A program made the translations under genes and the position numbers. A DNA stretch of 14,992 bases from Cuspidothrix sp046080565 (GTDB taxonomy: Bacteria; Cyanobacteriota; Cyanobacteriia; Cyanobacteriales; Nostocaceae): the NCBI GenBank assembly GCA_046080565.1, contig JBJTUF010000164.1, positions 1-14,992 of the forward strand, read 5' to 3'. Position 1 is the stretch's first letter; each line of letters opens with the position of its first letter. This document shows, in pieces, positions 7,971 to 13,989 of the stretch. The notes under the pieces were generated by a model, which worked only from the letters and a program-made list of their open reading frames with translations, made no database searches and had not been told where the DNA came from.

Positions 7971-8390
7971 ATGGCTAAATTATCAGAAACTCTGCCAACT
8001 CACACCCTGACACTACAATCTACAATTAATTCTAAAACTGCCGCGGCCAGTGAATTACGCCCTTGGGGTTCTTTTACAATCTTGGAAGAAGGACGAGGAT
8101 ATAAAATTAAGCGGATTGAAGTTAAACCCGGCCATAGGCTTAGTTTACAAATGCACCATCACCGTAGTGAACACTGGATTGTTGTTTCTGGGACAGCTAA
8201 AGTAGTTTGTGGCGATAGCGAGATATTATTAAGCAATAATCAATCAACCTATGTTCCCCAATGTACAACTCATCGCTTAGAAAATCCTGGTGTTATTCCC
8301 TTAGTTTTGATTGAAGTGCAAAATGGTGAATATTTGGGAGAAGATGATATTATTCGCTATCAAGATGACTATGCTCGTTCGGAAAAATAA
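7971..8390 (+). CDS. Cupin protein, mannose-6-phosphate isomerase type II C-terminal-like
   Basis: This single-domain cupin corresponds to the isomerase half of bifunctional mannose-1-phosphate guanylyltransferase/mannose-6-phosphate isomerases, here as a stand-alone protein of about 139 residues. It begins with a poorly conserved tail, then RPWGSF, the usual entry to this domain. Cupin motif 1 is PGHRLSLQMHHHRSEHWIVV, with the metal-binding His/His/Glu; motif 2 is YVPQCTTHRLENPG, with the final His. The family interconverts mannose-6-phosphate and fructose-6-phosphate, feeding GDP-mannose and surface polysaccharide synthesis, but for lone domains activity is an inference. A longer reading starts at 7950. 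I prefer 7971 because GAGGTAACT precedes it directly, in the same arrangement as the fusA start, whereas 7950 has only AGG followed by six T. Confidence 0.85.
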   Translation: MAKLSETLPTHTLTLQSTINSKTAAASELRPWGSFTILEEGRGYKIKRIEVKPGHRLSLQMHHHRSEHWIVVSGTAKVVCGDSEILLSNNQSTYVPQCTTHRLENPGVIPLVLIEVQNGEYLGEDDIIRYQDDYARSEK

Positions 8391-8443
8391 CCAGAAGAGC
8401 AGGAGAGCAGAGGCGCAGGAGCAAAAAAATATTCTTTTGCAAT

Positions 8444-8461
8444 TGACAACTGACAACTGAC
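8444..8461. repeat. Heptamer tandem repeat TGACAAC
   Basis: TGACAAC occurs at 8444-8450 and 8451-8457, followed by a partial copy TGAC. It lies in the 87-bp gap between the cupin and IscA-like genes, after a purine-rich stretch (8395-8422) with repeated GCAGGAG/GCAGAGG words. It is an STRR-type intergenic repeat. Confidence 0.65.
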
Positions 8462-8477
8462 TAATAAACTAAATTCC

Positions 8478-8801
8478 ATGATTCATTTGAGTTCAGCCGC
8501 CATTAATGAAATCGAACGCTTAAAAGCTAAACAACCCACAGATGTTTTATTTCGCTTGCGAGTCAAATCTGGCGGTTGTGCTGATCTGTTTTATGATCTG
8601 ACTTTTGATACAACAGTACAATCTCAGGATCAGGTAATGGACTTACATGATATTCATGTAGTTATAGACTCTCAAAGCCTCAATTACATCAATGGCTTGT
8701 CAATAGATTATTCAGAAGACTTAATGGGTGGTGCTTTTCGCTTTCATAACCCCCAAGCAATATCTACCTGTAGTTGTGGCAATTCTTTCTCTATCGGTTA
8801 G
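8478..8801 (+). CDS. HesB/IscA family iron-sulfur cluster carrier
   Basis: This 107-residue protein belongs to the A-type carrier family, which receives Fe-S clusters (or iron) from the assembly scaffold and hands them to apo-proteins in the cytoplasm. The three ligand cysteines are present: Cys34 in SGGCADLFY and the C-terminal pair Cys98/Cys100 in CSCGNSFS, preceded by the family hallmark FRFHNPQA. The length is standard. It is unlikely to be the nif-associated HesB because no nif genes are near. It stands 150 bp upstream of rpsL on the same strand, with rpsL's own promoter between, so it is probably not part of the ribosomal operon. No Shine-Dalgarno precedes the ATG. Confidence 0.92.
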   Translation: MIHLSSAAINEIERLKAKQPTDVLFRLRVKSGGCADLFYDLTFDTTVQSQDQVMDLHDIHVVIDSQSLNYINGLSIDYSEDLMGGAFRFHNPQAISTCSCGNSFSIG

Positions 8802-8823
8802 TTGTCAGTAGGAAAAATCTTTT

Positions 8824-8837
8824 CCCCTGTCCCCTGT
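8824..8837. repeat. Heptamer tandem repeat CCCCTGT x2
   Basis: Two exact copies of CCCCTGT are followed by the related TCTCTGT, in the IscA-rpsL spacer. C-rich heptamers of this sort are a classic STRR class in Nostoc-type genomes. Confidence 0.65.
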
Positions 8838-8871
8838 TCTCTGTTGCTTCTTGCTTCCTGAAAATAAATGA

Positions 8872-8901
8872 TTGACAGAAAATCAGGAAAAAAGATATAA
8901 T
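8872..8901 (+). promoter_or_regulatory. Consensus sigma-70-type promoter of the str ribosomal cluster
   Basis: TTGACA (8872-8877) and TATAAT (8896-8901) are both exact consensus hexamers, separated by 18 nt. Transcription would start near 8908 and leave a leader of about 44 nt before rpsL. A perfect pair is uncommon in cyanobacterial DNA and fits the high expression of ribosomal genes. Confidence 0.85.
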
Positions 8902-8951
8902 CAGGATTTGTTAAAACTTAGATTATAAAGCAGCTTCACGCGCTGTAACTC

Positions 8952-9335
8952 ATGCCAACTATACAGCAGCTAATACGTAGTGAGCGCGAACTAGCGCGTC
9001 AGAAAACCAAGTCCCCTGCTCTGAAACAATGTCCTCAACGCCGGGGCGTATGTACCAGAGTATATACAACTACACCTAAAAAGCCGAACTCAGCCCTCCG
9101 TAAGGTAGCCAGAGTCAGACTTACATCTGGATTTGAAGTTACAGCTTACATCCCAGGTATCGGTCATAACTTACAAGAACATTCCGTAGTTATGATTCGT
9201 GGTGGTCGGGTCAAAGACTTGCCCGGAGTTAGATATCACATCATCCGTGGCACATTAGATACAGCCGGAGTTAAAGACCGGAAACAAGGCCGTTCCAAGT
9301 ATGGAACTAAACGCCAAAAAGCAGGTAAAAAATAG
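8952..9335 (+). CDS. rpsL: 30S ribosomal protein S12
   Basis: S12 sits at the decoding centre of the small subunit and helps set translational accuracy. The 127 residues align along the whole family, with the invariant stretches RRGVCTRVYTTTPKKPNSAL and GGRVKDLPGVRYH. Lys43 and Lys88, the positions where substitutions classically give streptomycin resistance, are wild type. A basic C-terminus (KYGTKRQKAGKK) is as expected. It is the first gene of the str cluster behind a consensus promoter. No Shine-Dalgarno lies before the ATG, in contrast to rpsG and fusA. Confidence 0.99.
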   Translation: MPTIQQLIRSERELARQKTKSPALKQCPQRRGVCTRVYTTTPKKPNSALRKVARVRLTSGFEVTAYIPGIGHNLQEHSVVMIRGGRVKDLPGVRYHIIRGTLDTAGVKDRKQGRSKYGTKRQKAGKK

Positions 9336-9339
9336 GTAG

Positions 9340-9376
9340 GAGGCGGTTAATCGCACTAACTACGATTAATCGTCTT
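9340..9376 (+). terminator. Hairpin directly after rpsL (attenuator, terminator or processing site)
   Basis: GGCGGTTAATCG (9342-9353) pairs with CGATTAATCGTC (9363-9374) over 12 bp with two G-U pairs. The stem extends by two more weak pairs, around a 9-nt loop, and starts within 5 nt of the rpsL stop. No U-run follows (GCCTAAGCC), so classical intrinsic termination is uncertain. It could instead protect the rpsL 3' end or mark an RNA processing point. The 5' arm contains an AGGAGG without a following start codon. Confidence 0.55.
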
Positions 9377-9679
9377 GCCTAAGCCTAAATAAATCAAAAA
9401 CCAGCAGTCAGGAATTTTTTTAACAAATCAAACTGTATCTGGGATAAAAACAAGTTACATGAGTTTGGAGATGATAATCTTGTAAACGATAACAGCACTT
9501 TAATTTAAATTTTAAAGTTGATAACGTTGTCGTATTCTGTGTCTGGTAGCAGATAAATAAGTAAGTTAATTCAGCCTCCCTACAATTGATAACGATAGCG
9601 TGGCGCAAGCCATAGATAAAAGCTCAGGAAAAATTAGCGGCTAATAAAACCGCTTTTAGTTTCCAGTGTTCTGATAGCA

Positions 9680-9685
9680 TATAAT
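9680..9685 (+). promoter_or_regulatory. Candidate internal promoter for rpsG-fusA-tuf
   Basis: An exact TATAAT lies 33 nt before the rpsG start, which would put transcription start near 9692. The -35 is weak (TAGTTT at 17 nt spacing). Together with the hairpin after rpsL it suggests that rpsG-fusA-tuf can be transcribed apart from rpsL. Confidence 0.5.
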
Positions 9686-9718
9686 TTCGTGGCCAAATTC
9701 CGTATTCAAGGATGAAGT

Positions 9719-10189
9719 ATGTCTCGTCGTGGTGTTAGTCAAAGGCGCTCAGTGCCGCCTGACTCAGTGTATAATAGCCGTCTGATCAGTATGATGATGC
9801 GACGGGTAATGCGTCATGGCAAGAAGTCACTTGCTGCAAGAATAGTTTATGACGCTTTGAAAACAATTGAAGAAAGAACAGGATCTAGCCCTTTAGAAAC
9901 CTTTGAAAGAGCAGTACGTAACGCCACACCATTGGTAGAAGTAAAAGCTCGGCGTGTAGGTGGAGCAACGTACCAAGTACCTATGGAAGTACGTTCAGAT
10001 CGTGGTACTACCTTAGCGCTACGTTGGCTAGTACAATATTCTCGCCAGCGTCCTGGCAGAACTATGGCTGCTAGACTAGCTAATGAATTAATGGATGCAG
10101 CAAATGAAACTGGCAGTGCTATTCGTAAGCGTGAAGAGACGCACCGGATGGCAGAAGCGAACAAAGCATTTGCACATTATCGTTACTAA
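9719..10189 (+). CDS. rpsG: 30S ribosomal protein S7
   Basis: S7 binds the 3' major domain of 16S rRNA, nucleates assembly of the 30S head and contacts the E-site tRNA. The 156 residues are the family standard length, starting MSRRGVSQRR and including the RRVMRHGKKS helix, the beta-hairpin around VGGATYQVPMEV and the ALRWLV segment. A good Shine-Dalgarno (AAGGA at 9708-9712) sits 6 nt before the ATG. In enterobacteria S7 represses the operon by binding the rpsL-rpsG spacer; whether the long spacer here does anything similar is unknown. Confidence 0.99.
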   Translation: MSRRGVSQRRSVPPDSVYNSRLISMMMRRVMRHGKKSLAARIVYDALKTIEERTGSSPLETFERAVRNATPLVEVKARRVGGATYQVPMEVRSDRGTTLALRWLVQYSRQRPGRTMAARLANELMDAANETGSAIRKREETHRMAEANKAFAHYRY

Positions 10190-10198
10190 GTAGAAAAG

Positions 10199-10230
10199 CG
10201 ATATATTCTCTTATTGTGTGCAGTATATCG
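10199..10230 (+). other. Inverted repeat after rpsG
   Basis: CGATATA (10199-10205) and TATATCG (10224-10230) form a 7-bp AT-rich stem with an 18-nt loop in the 176-bp rpsG-fusA spacer. It is too weak and lacks a U-run for termination; a processing or stability role is possible. The rest of the spacer shows only a TATAGAAT word (about 10303-10310) that might be a further minor -10. Confidence 0.4.
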
Positions 10231-10353
10231 TAGAATTGATGGCTAATGCCCAACCAAGGCAACAGCCTAGCTACGCTAAAAAAAGACGGTTTTCCGTAAC
10301 AGTATAGAATCTTAACAAAGATTAATATACAAGATATCATGAGGCGACAACGA

Positions 10354-10361
10354 TAGGAGGT
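10354..10361 (+). promoter_or_regulatory. Strong ribosome binding site deciding the GTG start of fusA
   Basis: TAGGAGGT, nearly the full anti-16S complement, ends 4 nt before the GTG at 10366. This fixes the GTG as start and is the strongest Shine-Dalgarno in the window. Confidence 0.9.
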
Positions 10362-10365
10362 AACT

Positions 10366-12444
10366 GTGGCACGCACGAACCCGCTAGAGAAAGTACGCAA
10401 TATCGGTATTGCGGCGCATATAGATGCGGGAAAAACAACGACAACAGAGAGAATATTATTTTACTCTGGGATAATTCATAAAATTGGTGAAGTTCACGAA
10501 GGAACTGCGGTTACAGACTGGATGGATCAAGAACGGGAGCGGGGAATTACCATCACTGCTGCTGCTATTAGTACCAGTTGGAATGATCATCAAATTAACA
10601 TTATTGATACTCCTGGTCACGTAGACTTCACAATTGAAGTTGAACGGTCTATGCGAGTATTAGACGGTGTAATTGCTGTATTTTGTTCCGTAGGTGGTGT
10701 ACAACCACAATCAGAAACAGTATGGCGGCAAGCAGACCGCTATAAAGTACCTCGGATTGCTTTTATTAACAAGATGGATCGCACAGGCGCGAACTTTTAT
10801 AAAGTTCATGATCAAATGCGCGATCGCTTGCGTGCCAATGCCATTGCCATTCAATTGCCCATCGGTAGTGAAACCGAATTTAAAGGCATTGTTGACTTGG
10901 TGCGGATGTGTGCATATATGTACACCAACGACCAAGGAACTGATATTCAGGAAACAGCAATTCCTGAAGACTTGCAAGAGCAAGCAGCAGAGTATCGGAC
11001 AAAGCTGGTAGAAGCAGTAGCCGAAACAGAAGATGCTCTGATGACCAAATACTTCGATGGTGAAGAACTGACAGAAGCGGAAATCCGCGCTGCTCTACGG
11101 AAAGGAACAATAGATGGTACAATTGTGCCAGTTCTTTGTGGTTCCGCCTTTAAGAATAAAGGTGTGCAATTGATGTTGGATGCAGTGATAGATTACCTGC
11201 CAGCACCAACAGAAGTACCACCAATTCAAGGTACACTCCTCAATGGTGATACCGTAGAACGTCATGCTGATGATAACGAACCATTATCAGCTTTGGCATT
11301 TAAGATTATGGCCGATCCTTACGGTCGTCTGACCTTCGTTCGTGTTTATTCTGGTGTGCTGAAGAAAGGTAGTTACATTCTTAATGCCAGCAAGAATAAA
11401 AAAGAACGGATTTCTCGGTTAGTGCTGATGAAAGCAGATGACCGACAAGACGTAGATGAACTACGGGCAGGTGATTTAGGAGCAGCATTGGGATTAAAAG
11501 ACACCTTGACAGGTGATACCCTTTGTGATGAAACAGCCCCAGTAATTCTAGAGTCCCTATTTATTCCTGAACCTGTCATCTCGGTAGCGGTTGAACCCAA
11601 AACCAAGAACGATATGGATAAACTTTCCAAAGCACTGCAATCTCTGAGTGAAGAAGATCCTACCTTCCGCGTGAGCGTAGATCCAGAAACTAATCAAACA
11701 GTGATTGCTGGTATGGGAGAATTACACCTAGAGATTCTAGTAGACCGGATGTTACGTGAATTTAAGGTAGAAGCTAACGTGGGTGCGCCACAGGTAGCTT
11801 ACCGAGAAACAATTCGCAAAGCCGTTACTAGAATAGAAGGTAAATTTATCCGCCAAAGTGGTGGTAAAGGTCAATATGGTCACGTAGTGATTGACCTAGA
11901 ACCAGGAGAAGTAGGCAGTGGTTTTGAATTCGTCTCCAAAATAGTTGGTGGTACAGTACCTAAAGAGTACGTCGGACCGGCAGAACAGGGAATGAAAGAA
12001 TGTTGTGAATCTGGTGTTGTTGCTGGATATCCACTCATTGATGTTAAAGCCACTTTGGTAGATGGTTCTTACCACGATGTAGACTCTTCAGAAATGGCTT
12101 TTAAAATCGCTGGCTCAATGGCAATGAAAGAGGCTGTATCGAAAGCTTCACCTGTCATCCTAGAGCCGATGATGAAAGTTGAAGTTGAAGTACCAGAAGA
12201 CTTTATGGGGACTGTGATGGGCGATTTAATCTCCCGTCGAGGACAGATTGAAAGTCAAAGCACTGAACAAGGACTAGCTAAGGTGGCATCGAAAGTTCCA
12301 CTGGCAACCATGTTTGGTTACGCTACTGATATCCGGTCAAAAACCCAAGGTCGGGGTATCTTTACGATGGAGTTTAGTCACTACGAAGAAGTACCTCGGA
12401 GTGTAGCTGAAACTATCGTTGCCAAAAGTAAAGGGAACGCTTAA
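10366..12444 (+). CDS. fusA: Translation elongation factor G (EF-G)
   Basis: EF-G is the GTPase that drives translocation of tRNA and mRNA after peptide bond formation, and that with RRF recycles ribosomes. The 692 residues match bacterial EF-G. The GTPase motifs are intact: P-loop AHIDAGKT (17-24), RGITIT switch I, DTPGHVD (Asp81 onward), NKMD (135-138) and GSAF (259 onward). Later domains show the expected ASKNKKERI (II), GMGELHLEILVDRM (III), SGGKGQYGHV (IV) and EPMMKVEVEVPEDFMG (V) signatures. It starts at GTG behind a very strong ribosome binding site. The tuf gene follows after 22 bp, so the two are certainly cotranscribed. Nothing suggests a paralogue rather than the housekeeping copy. 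Confidence 0.99.
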   Translation: MARTNPLEKVRNIGIAAHIDAGKTTTTERILFYSGIIHKIGEVHEGTAVTDWMDQERERGITITAAAISTSWNDHQINIIDTPGHVDFTIEVERSMRVLDGVIAVFCSVGGVQPQSETVWRQADRYKVPRIAFINKMDRTGANFYKVHDQMRDRLRANAIAIQLPIGSETEFKGIVDLVRMCAYMYTNDQGTDIQETAIPEDLQEQAAEYRTKLVEAVAETEDALMTKYFDGEELTEAEIRAALRKGTIDGTIVPVLCGSAFKNKGVQLMLDAVIDYLPAPTEVPPIQGTLLNGDTVERHADDNEPLSALAFKIMADPYGRLTFVRVYSGVLKKGSYILNASKNKKERISRLVLMKADDRQDVDELRAGDLGAALGLKDTLTGDTLCDETAPVILESLFIPEPVISVAVEPKTKNDMDKLSKALQSLSEEDPTFRVSVDPETNQTVIAGMGELHLEILVDRMLREFKVEANVGAPQVAYRETIRKAVTRIEGKFIRQSGGKGQYGHVVIDLEPGEVGSGFEFVSKIVGGTVPKEYVGPAEQGMKECCESGVVAGYPLIDVKATLVDGSYHDVDSSEMAFKIAGSMAMKEAVSKASPVILEPMMKVEVEVPEDFMGTVMGDLISRRGQIESQSTEQGLAKVASKVPLATMFGYATDIRSKTQGRGIFTMEFSHYEEVPRSVAETIVAKSKGNA

Positions 12445-12466
12445 TTAAAAAAGGAAACGATTATTC

Positions 12467-13696
12467 ATGGCACGCGCAAAGTTTGAAAGAACTAAACCTC
12501 ACGTTAACATCGGTACTGTTGGCCACGTTGACCACGGCAAAACAACTTTAACAGCAGCTATTACAATGACCTTGGCAGCTATGGGTCAGGCTGTAGCTAA
12601 GGGTTATGATCAAATTGATAATGCACCTGAAGAAAAAGCACGGGGTATTACCATCAACACTGCCCACGTTGAGTACGAAACAGCAAACCGTCACTATGCT
12701 CACGTAGACTGTCCTGGACACGCTGACTATGTGAAGAACATGATCACTGGTGCGGCGCAAATGGATGGAGGTATCTTGGTAGTTGCGGCTACGGATGGTC
12801 CTATGCCCCAAACCCGTGAACACATCCTCTTGGCAAAACAAGTAGGTGTTCCTAGTCTCGTAGTCTTCTTGAACAAAGAAGATATGATGGATGACCCAGA
12901 ATTGTTGGAATTAGTAGAACTAGAATTGAGAGAACTACTCAGCAGCTACGATTTCCCTGGTGATGATATTCCCATTATCAAAGGTTCAGGTCTGAAAGCT
13001 CTAGAAGCAATGACCGGTAACCCTAAAACTCAGCGTGGTGAAAATGAGTGGGTTGACAAAATTTATGAGTTGATGGATGCTGTAGATGCTTCTATTCCTA
13101 CTCCTGAGCGGGATGTAGATAAACCATTCTTGATGGCTGTAGAAGACGTATTCTCAATCACAGGTCGTGGTACAGTTGCGACCGGTCGGATTGAACGCGG
13201 TATTGTTAAAGTCGGTGATAACGTAGAGTTGGTAGGTATTAAAGATACTCGCGCTACTACCGTAACTGGAATTGAGATGTTCAAGAAGAGTCTTGATGAA
13301 GGTCAAGCAGGGGATAACGCAGGTGTATTACTTCGTGGTATCCAAAAGGCTGATATTGAACGAGGTATGGTAATTGCCAAACCAAAATCAATTACTCCTC
13401 ACACTCAGTTTGAAGGTGAAGTATACGTTCTTAAAGATTCAGAAGGTGGCCGTAAGACTCCATTTTTTGCTGGTTATCGTCCTCAGTTCTATGTGCGGAC
13501 AACAGATGTAACTGGTACAATTGATACATTCACTTCCGATGATGGTAGTGCAGCAGAAATGGTAATGCCCGGAGACCGGATCAAAATGACCGTAACCTTG
13601 ATCAATGCGATCGCTATTGAACAAGGTATGCGCTTCGCTATTCGTGAAGGTGGACGTACTATTGGTGCGGGAGTTGTCTCCAAAATCCTGAAATAA
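12467..13696 (+). CDS. tuf: Translation elongation factor Tu (EF-Tu)
   Basis: EF-Tu carries aminoacyl-tRNA to the ribosomal A site as a GTP complex. The motifs are complete: GHVDHGKT (19-26), RGITINTAHVEY, DCPGHAD (Asp81 onward) and NKED (136-139), where Glu replaces the Cys of enterobacterial NKCD as is usual in cyanobacteria and plastids. The length of 409, against about 394 in E. coli, reflects an extra loop around residues 183-197 (MTGNPKTQRGENEWVDK region), another cyanobacterial/plastid trait. It ends GVVSKILK. AAGGAAA lies about 10 nt before the ATG, within the 22-bp gap after fusA. It is the last gene of the cluster; a strong hairpin terminator follows. Confidence 0.99.
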   Translation: MARAKFERTKPHVNIGTVGHVDHGKTTLTAAITMTLAAMGQAVAKGYDQIDNAPEEKARGITINTAHVEYETANRHYAHVDCPGHADYVKNMITGAAQMDGGILVVAATDGPMPQTREHILLAKQVGVPSLVVFLNKEDMMDDPELLELVELELRELLSSYDFPGDDIPIIKGSGLKALEAMTGNPKTQRGENEWVDKIYELMDAVDASIPTPERDVDKPFLMAVEDVFSITGRGTVATGRIERGIVKVGDNVELVGIKDTRATTVTGIEMFKKSLDEGQAGDNAGVLLRGIQKADIERGMVIAKPKSITPHTQFEGEVYVLKDSEGGRKTPFFAGYRPQFYVRTTDVTGTIDTFTSDDGSAAEMVMPGDRIKMTVTLINAIAIEQGMRFAIREGGRTIGAGVVSKILK

Positions 13697-13720
13697 CACT
13701 CACCTTTTTGCTCTATGAAA

Positions 13721-13758
13721 AAAGGAGCGGAGATGAATCATACAATCTCTGCTCCTTT
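13721..13758 (+). terminator. Hairpin terminator of the str cluster
   Basis: AAAGGAGCGGAGAT (13721-13734) pairs with ATCTCTGCTCCTTT (13745-13758) over 14 bp with one G-U pair and a 10-nt loop, 25 bp after the tuf stop. The 3' arm ends in TTT, followed by CTATTCT. The A-run before it and U-rich tail after it fit intrinsic termination. Its near-symmetry could also stop transcription from the opposite side. Confidence 0.85.
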
Positions 13759-13960
13759 CTATTCTGATCACCAATTCTAGGTTTTAAATTTTACTAATCT
13801 GCCTGAGATATCACCCCAAATCTTTGGAATTGTATCTCATGGTAAATCTGACTCAAACAACCCTTTTCGTTATGGCGATGAGCAATTGTAGCTATGGAGG
13901 CTAATTTTGCCTGAGCAGAGTAACTGACGGGAGGGGAGTAACTAAGGAAGATTGGGGAGA

Positions 13961-13988
13961 AAATCTAAAATCTAAAATCTAAAATTCA
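13961..13988. repeat. Heptamer tandem repeat AAATCTA x3 abutting lpxB
   Basis: Three exact AAATCTA copies (13961-13981) and a degenerate AAATTCA (13982-13988) end one base before the lpxB ATG. The unit is the reverse complement of the TTTAGAT repeat at 5178-5198. It occupies the place where a Shine-Dalgarno would be. Confidence 0.8.
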
Positions 13989-13989
13989 A

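Larger units (their letters stand above)
9336..9718. other. Long rpsL-rpsG spacer
   Basis: This 383-bp gap is unusually long for two genes that are normally near-adjacent. It holds a long hairpin right after rpsL (9340-9376), an AT-rich inverted repeat (ACTTTAA 9497-9503, TTAAAGT 9512-9518), TTGATAACG twice (9518-9526 and 9586-9594) and a small TGGC-GCAA-GCCA hairpin (9601-9612). A short AGCGG/CCGCT hairpin followed by TTTTAG (about 9636-9658) comes next, then a -10 element and Shine-Dalgarno for rpsG. I see no convincing protein-coding frame in it. Confidence 0.7.
13697..13989. other. tuf-lpxB spacer, no rpsJ
   Basis: The 293 bp hold the tuf terminator, about 190 bp without recognisable features, and a heptamer repeat that runs up to the lpxB start. 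None of the frames resembles ribosomal protein S10, which commonly follows tuf in cyanobacteria. No good promoter for lpxB was recognised. Confidence 0.7.

Noticed and set aside
8478..9335. IscA-like gene as first gene of the ribosomal operon
   Set aside because: A consensus promoter and a repeat lie between it and rpsL, so linkage is by neighbourhood rather than by a shared main transcript.
9420..9608. 62-codon minus-strand frame in the rpsL-rpsG spacer
   Set aside because: No ribosome binding site, an odd composition rich in Cys, Tyr and Thr, and it spans inverted repeats. It is more likely chance in AT-rich DNA.
10119..10400. 93-codon minus-strand frame across the rpsG-fusA spacer
   Set aside because: It runs antisense through the end of rpsG and the start of fusA, both certain genes, and has no supporting signal.
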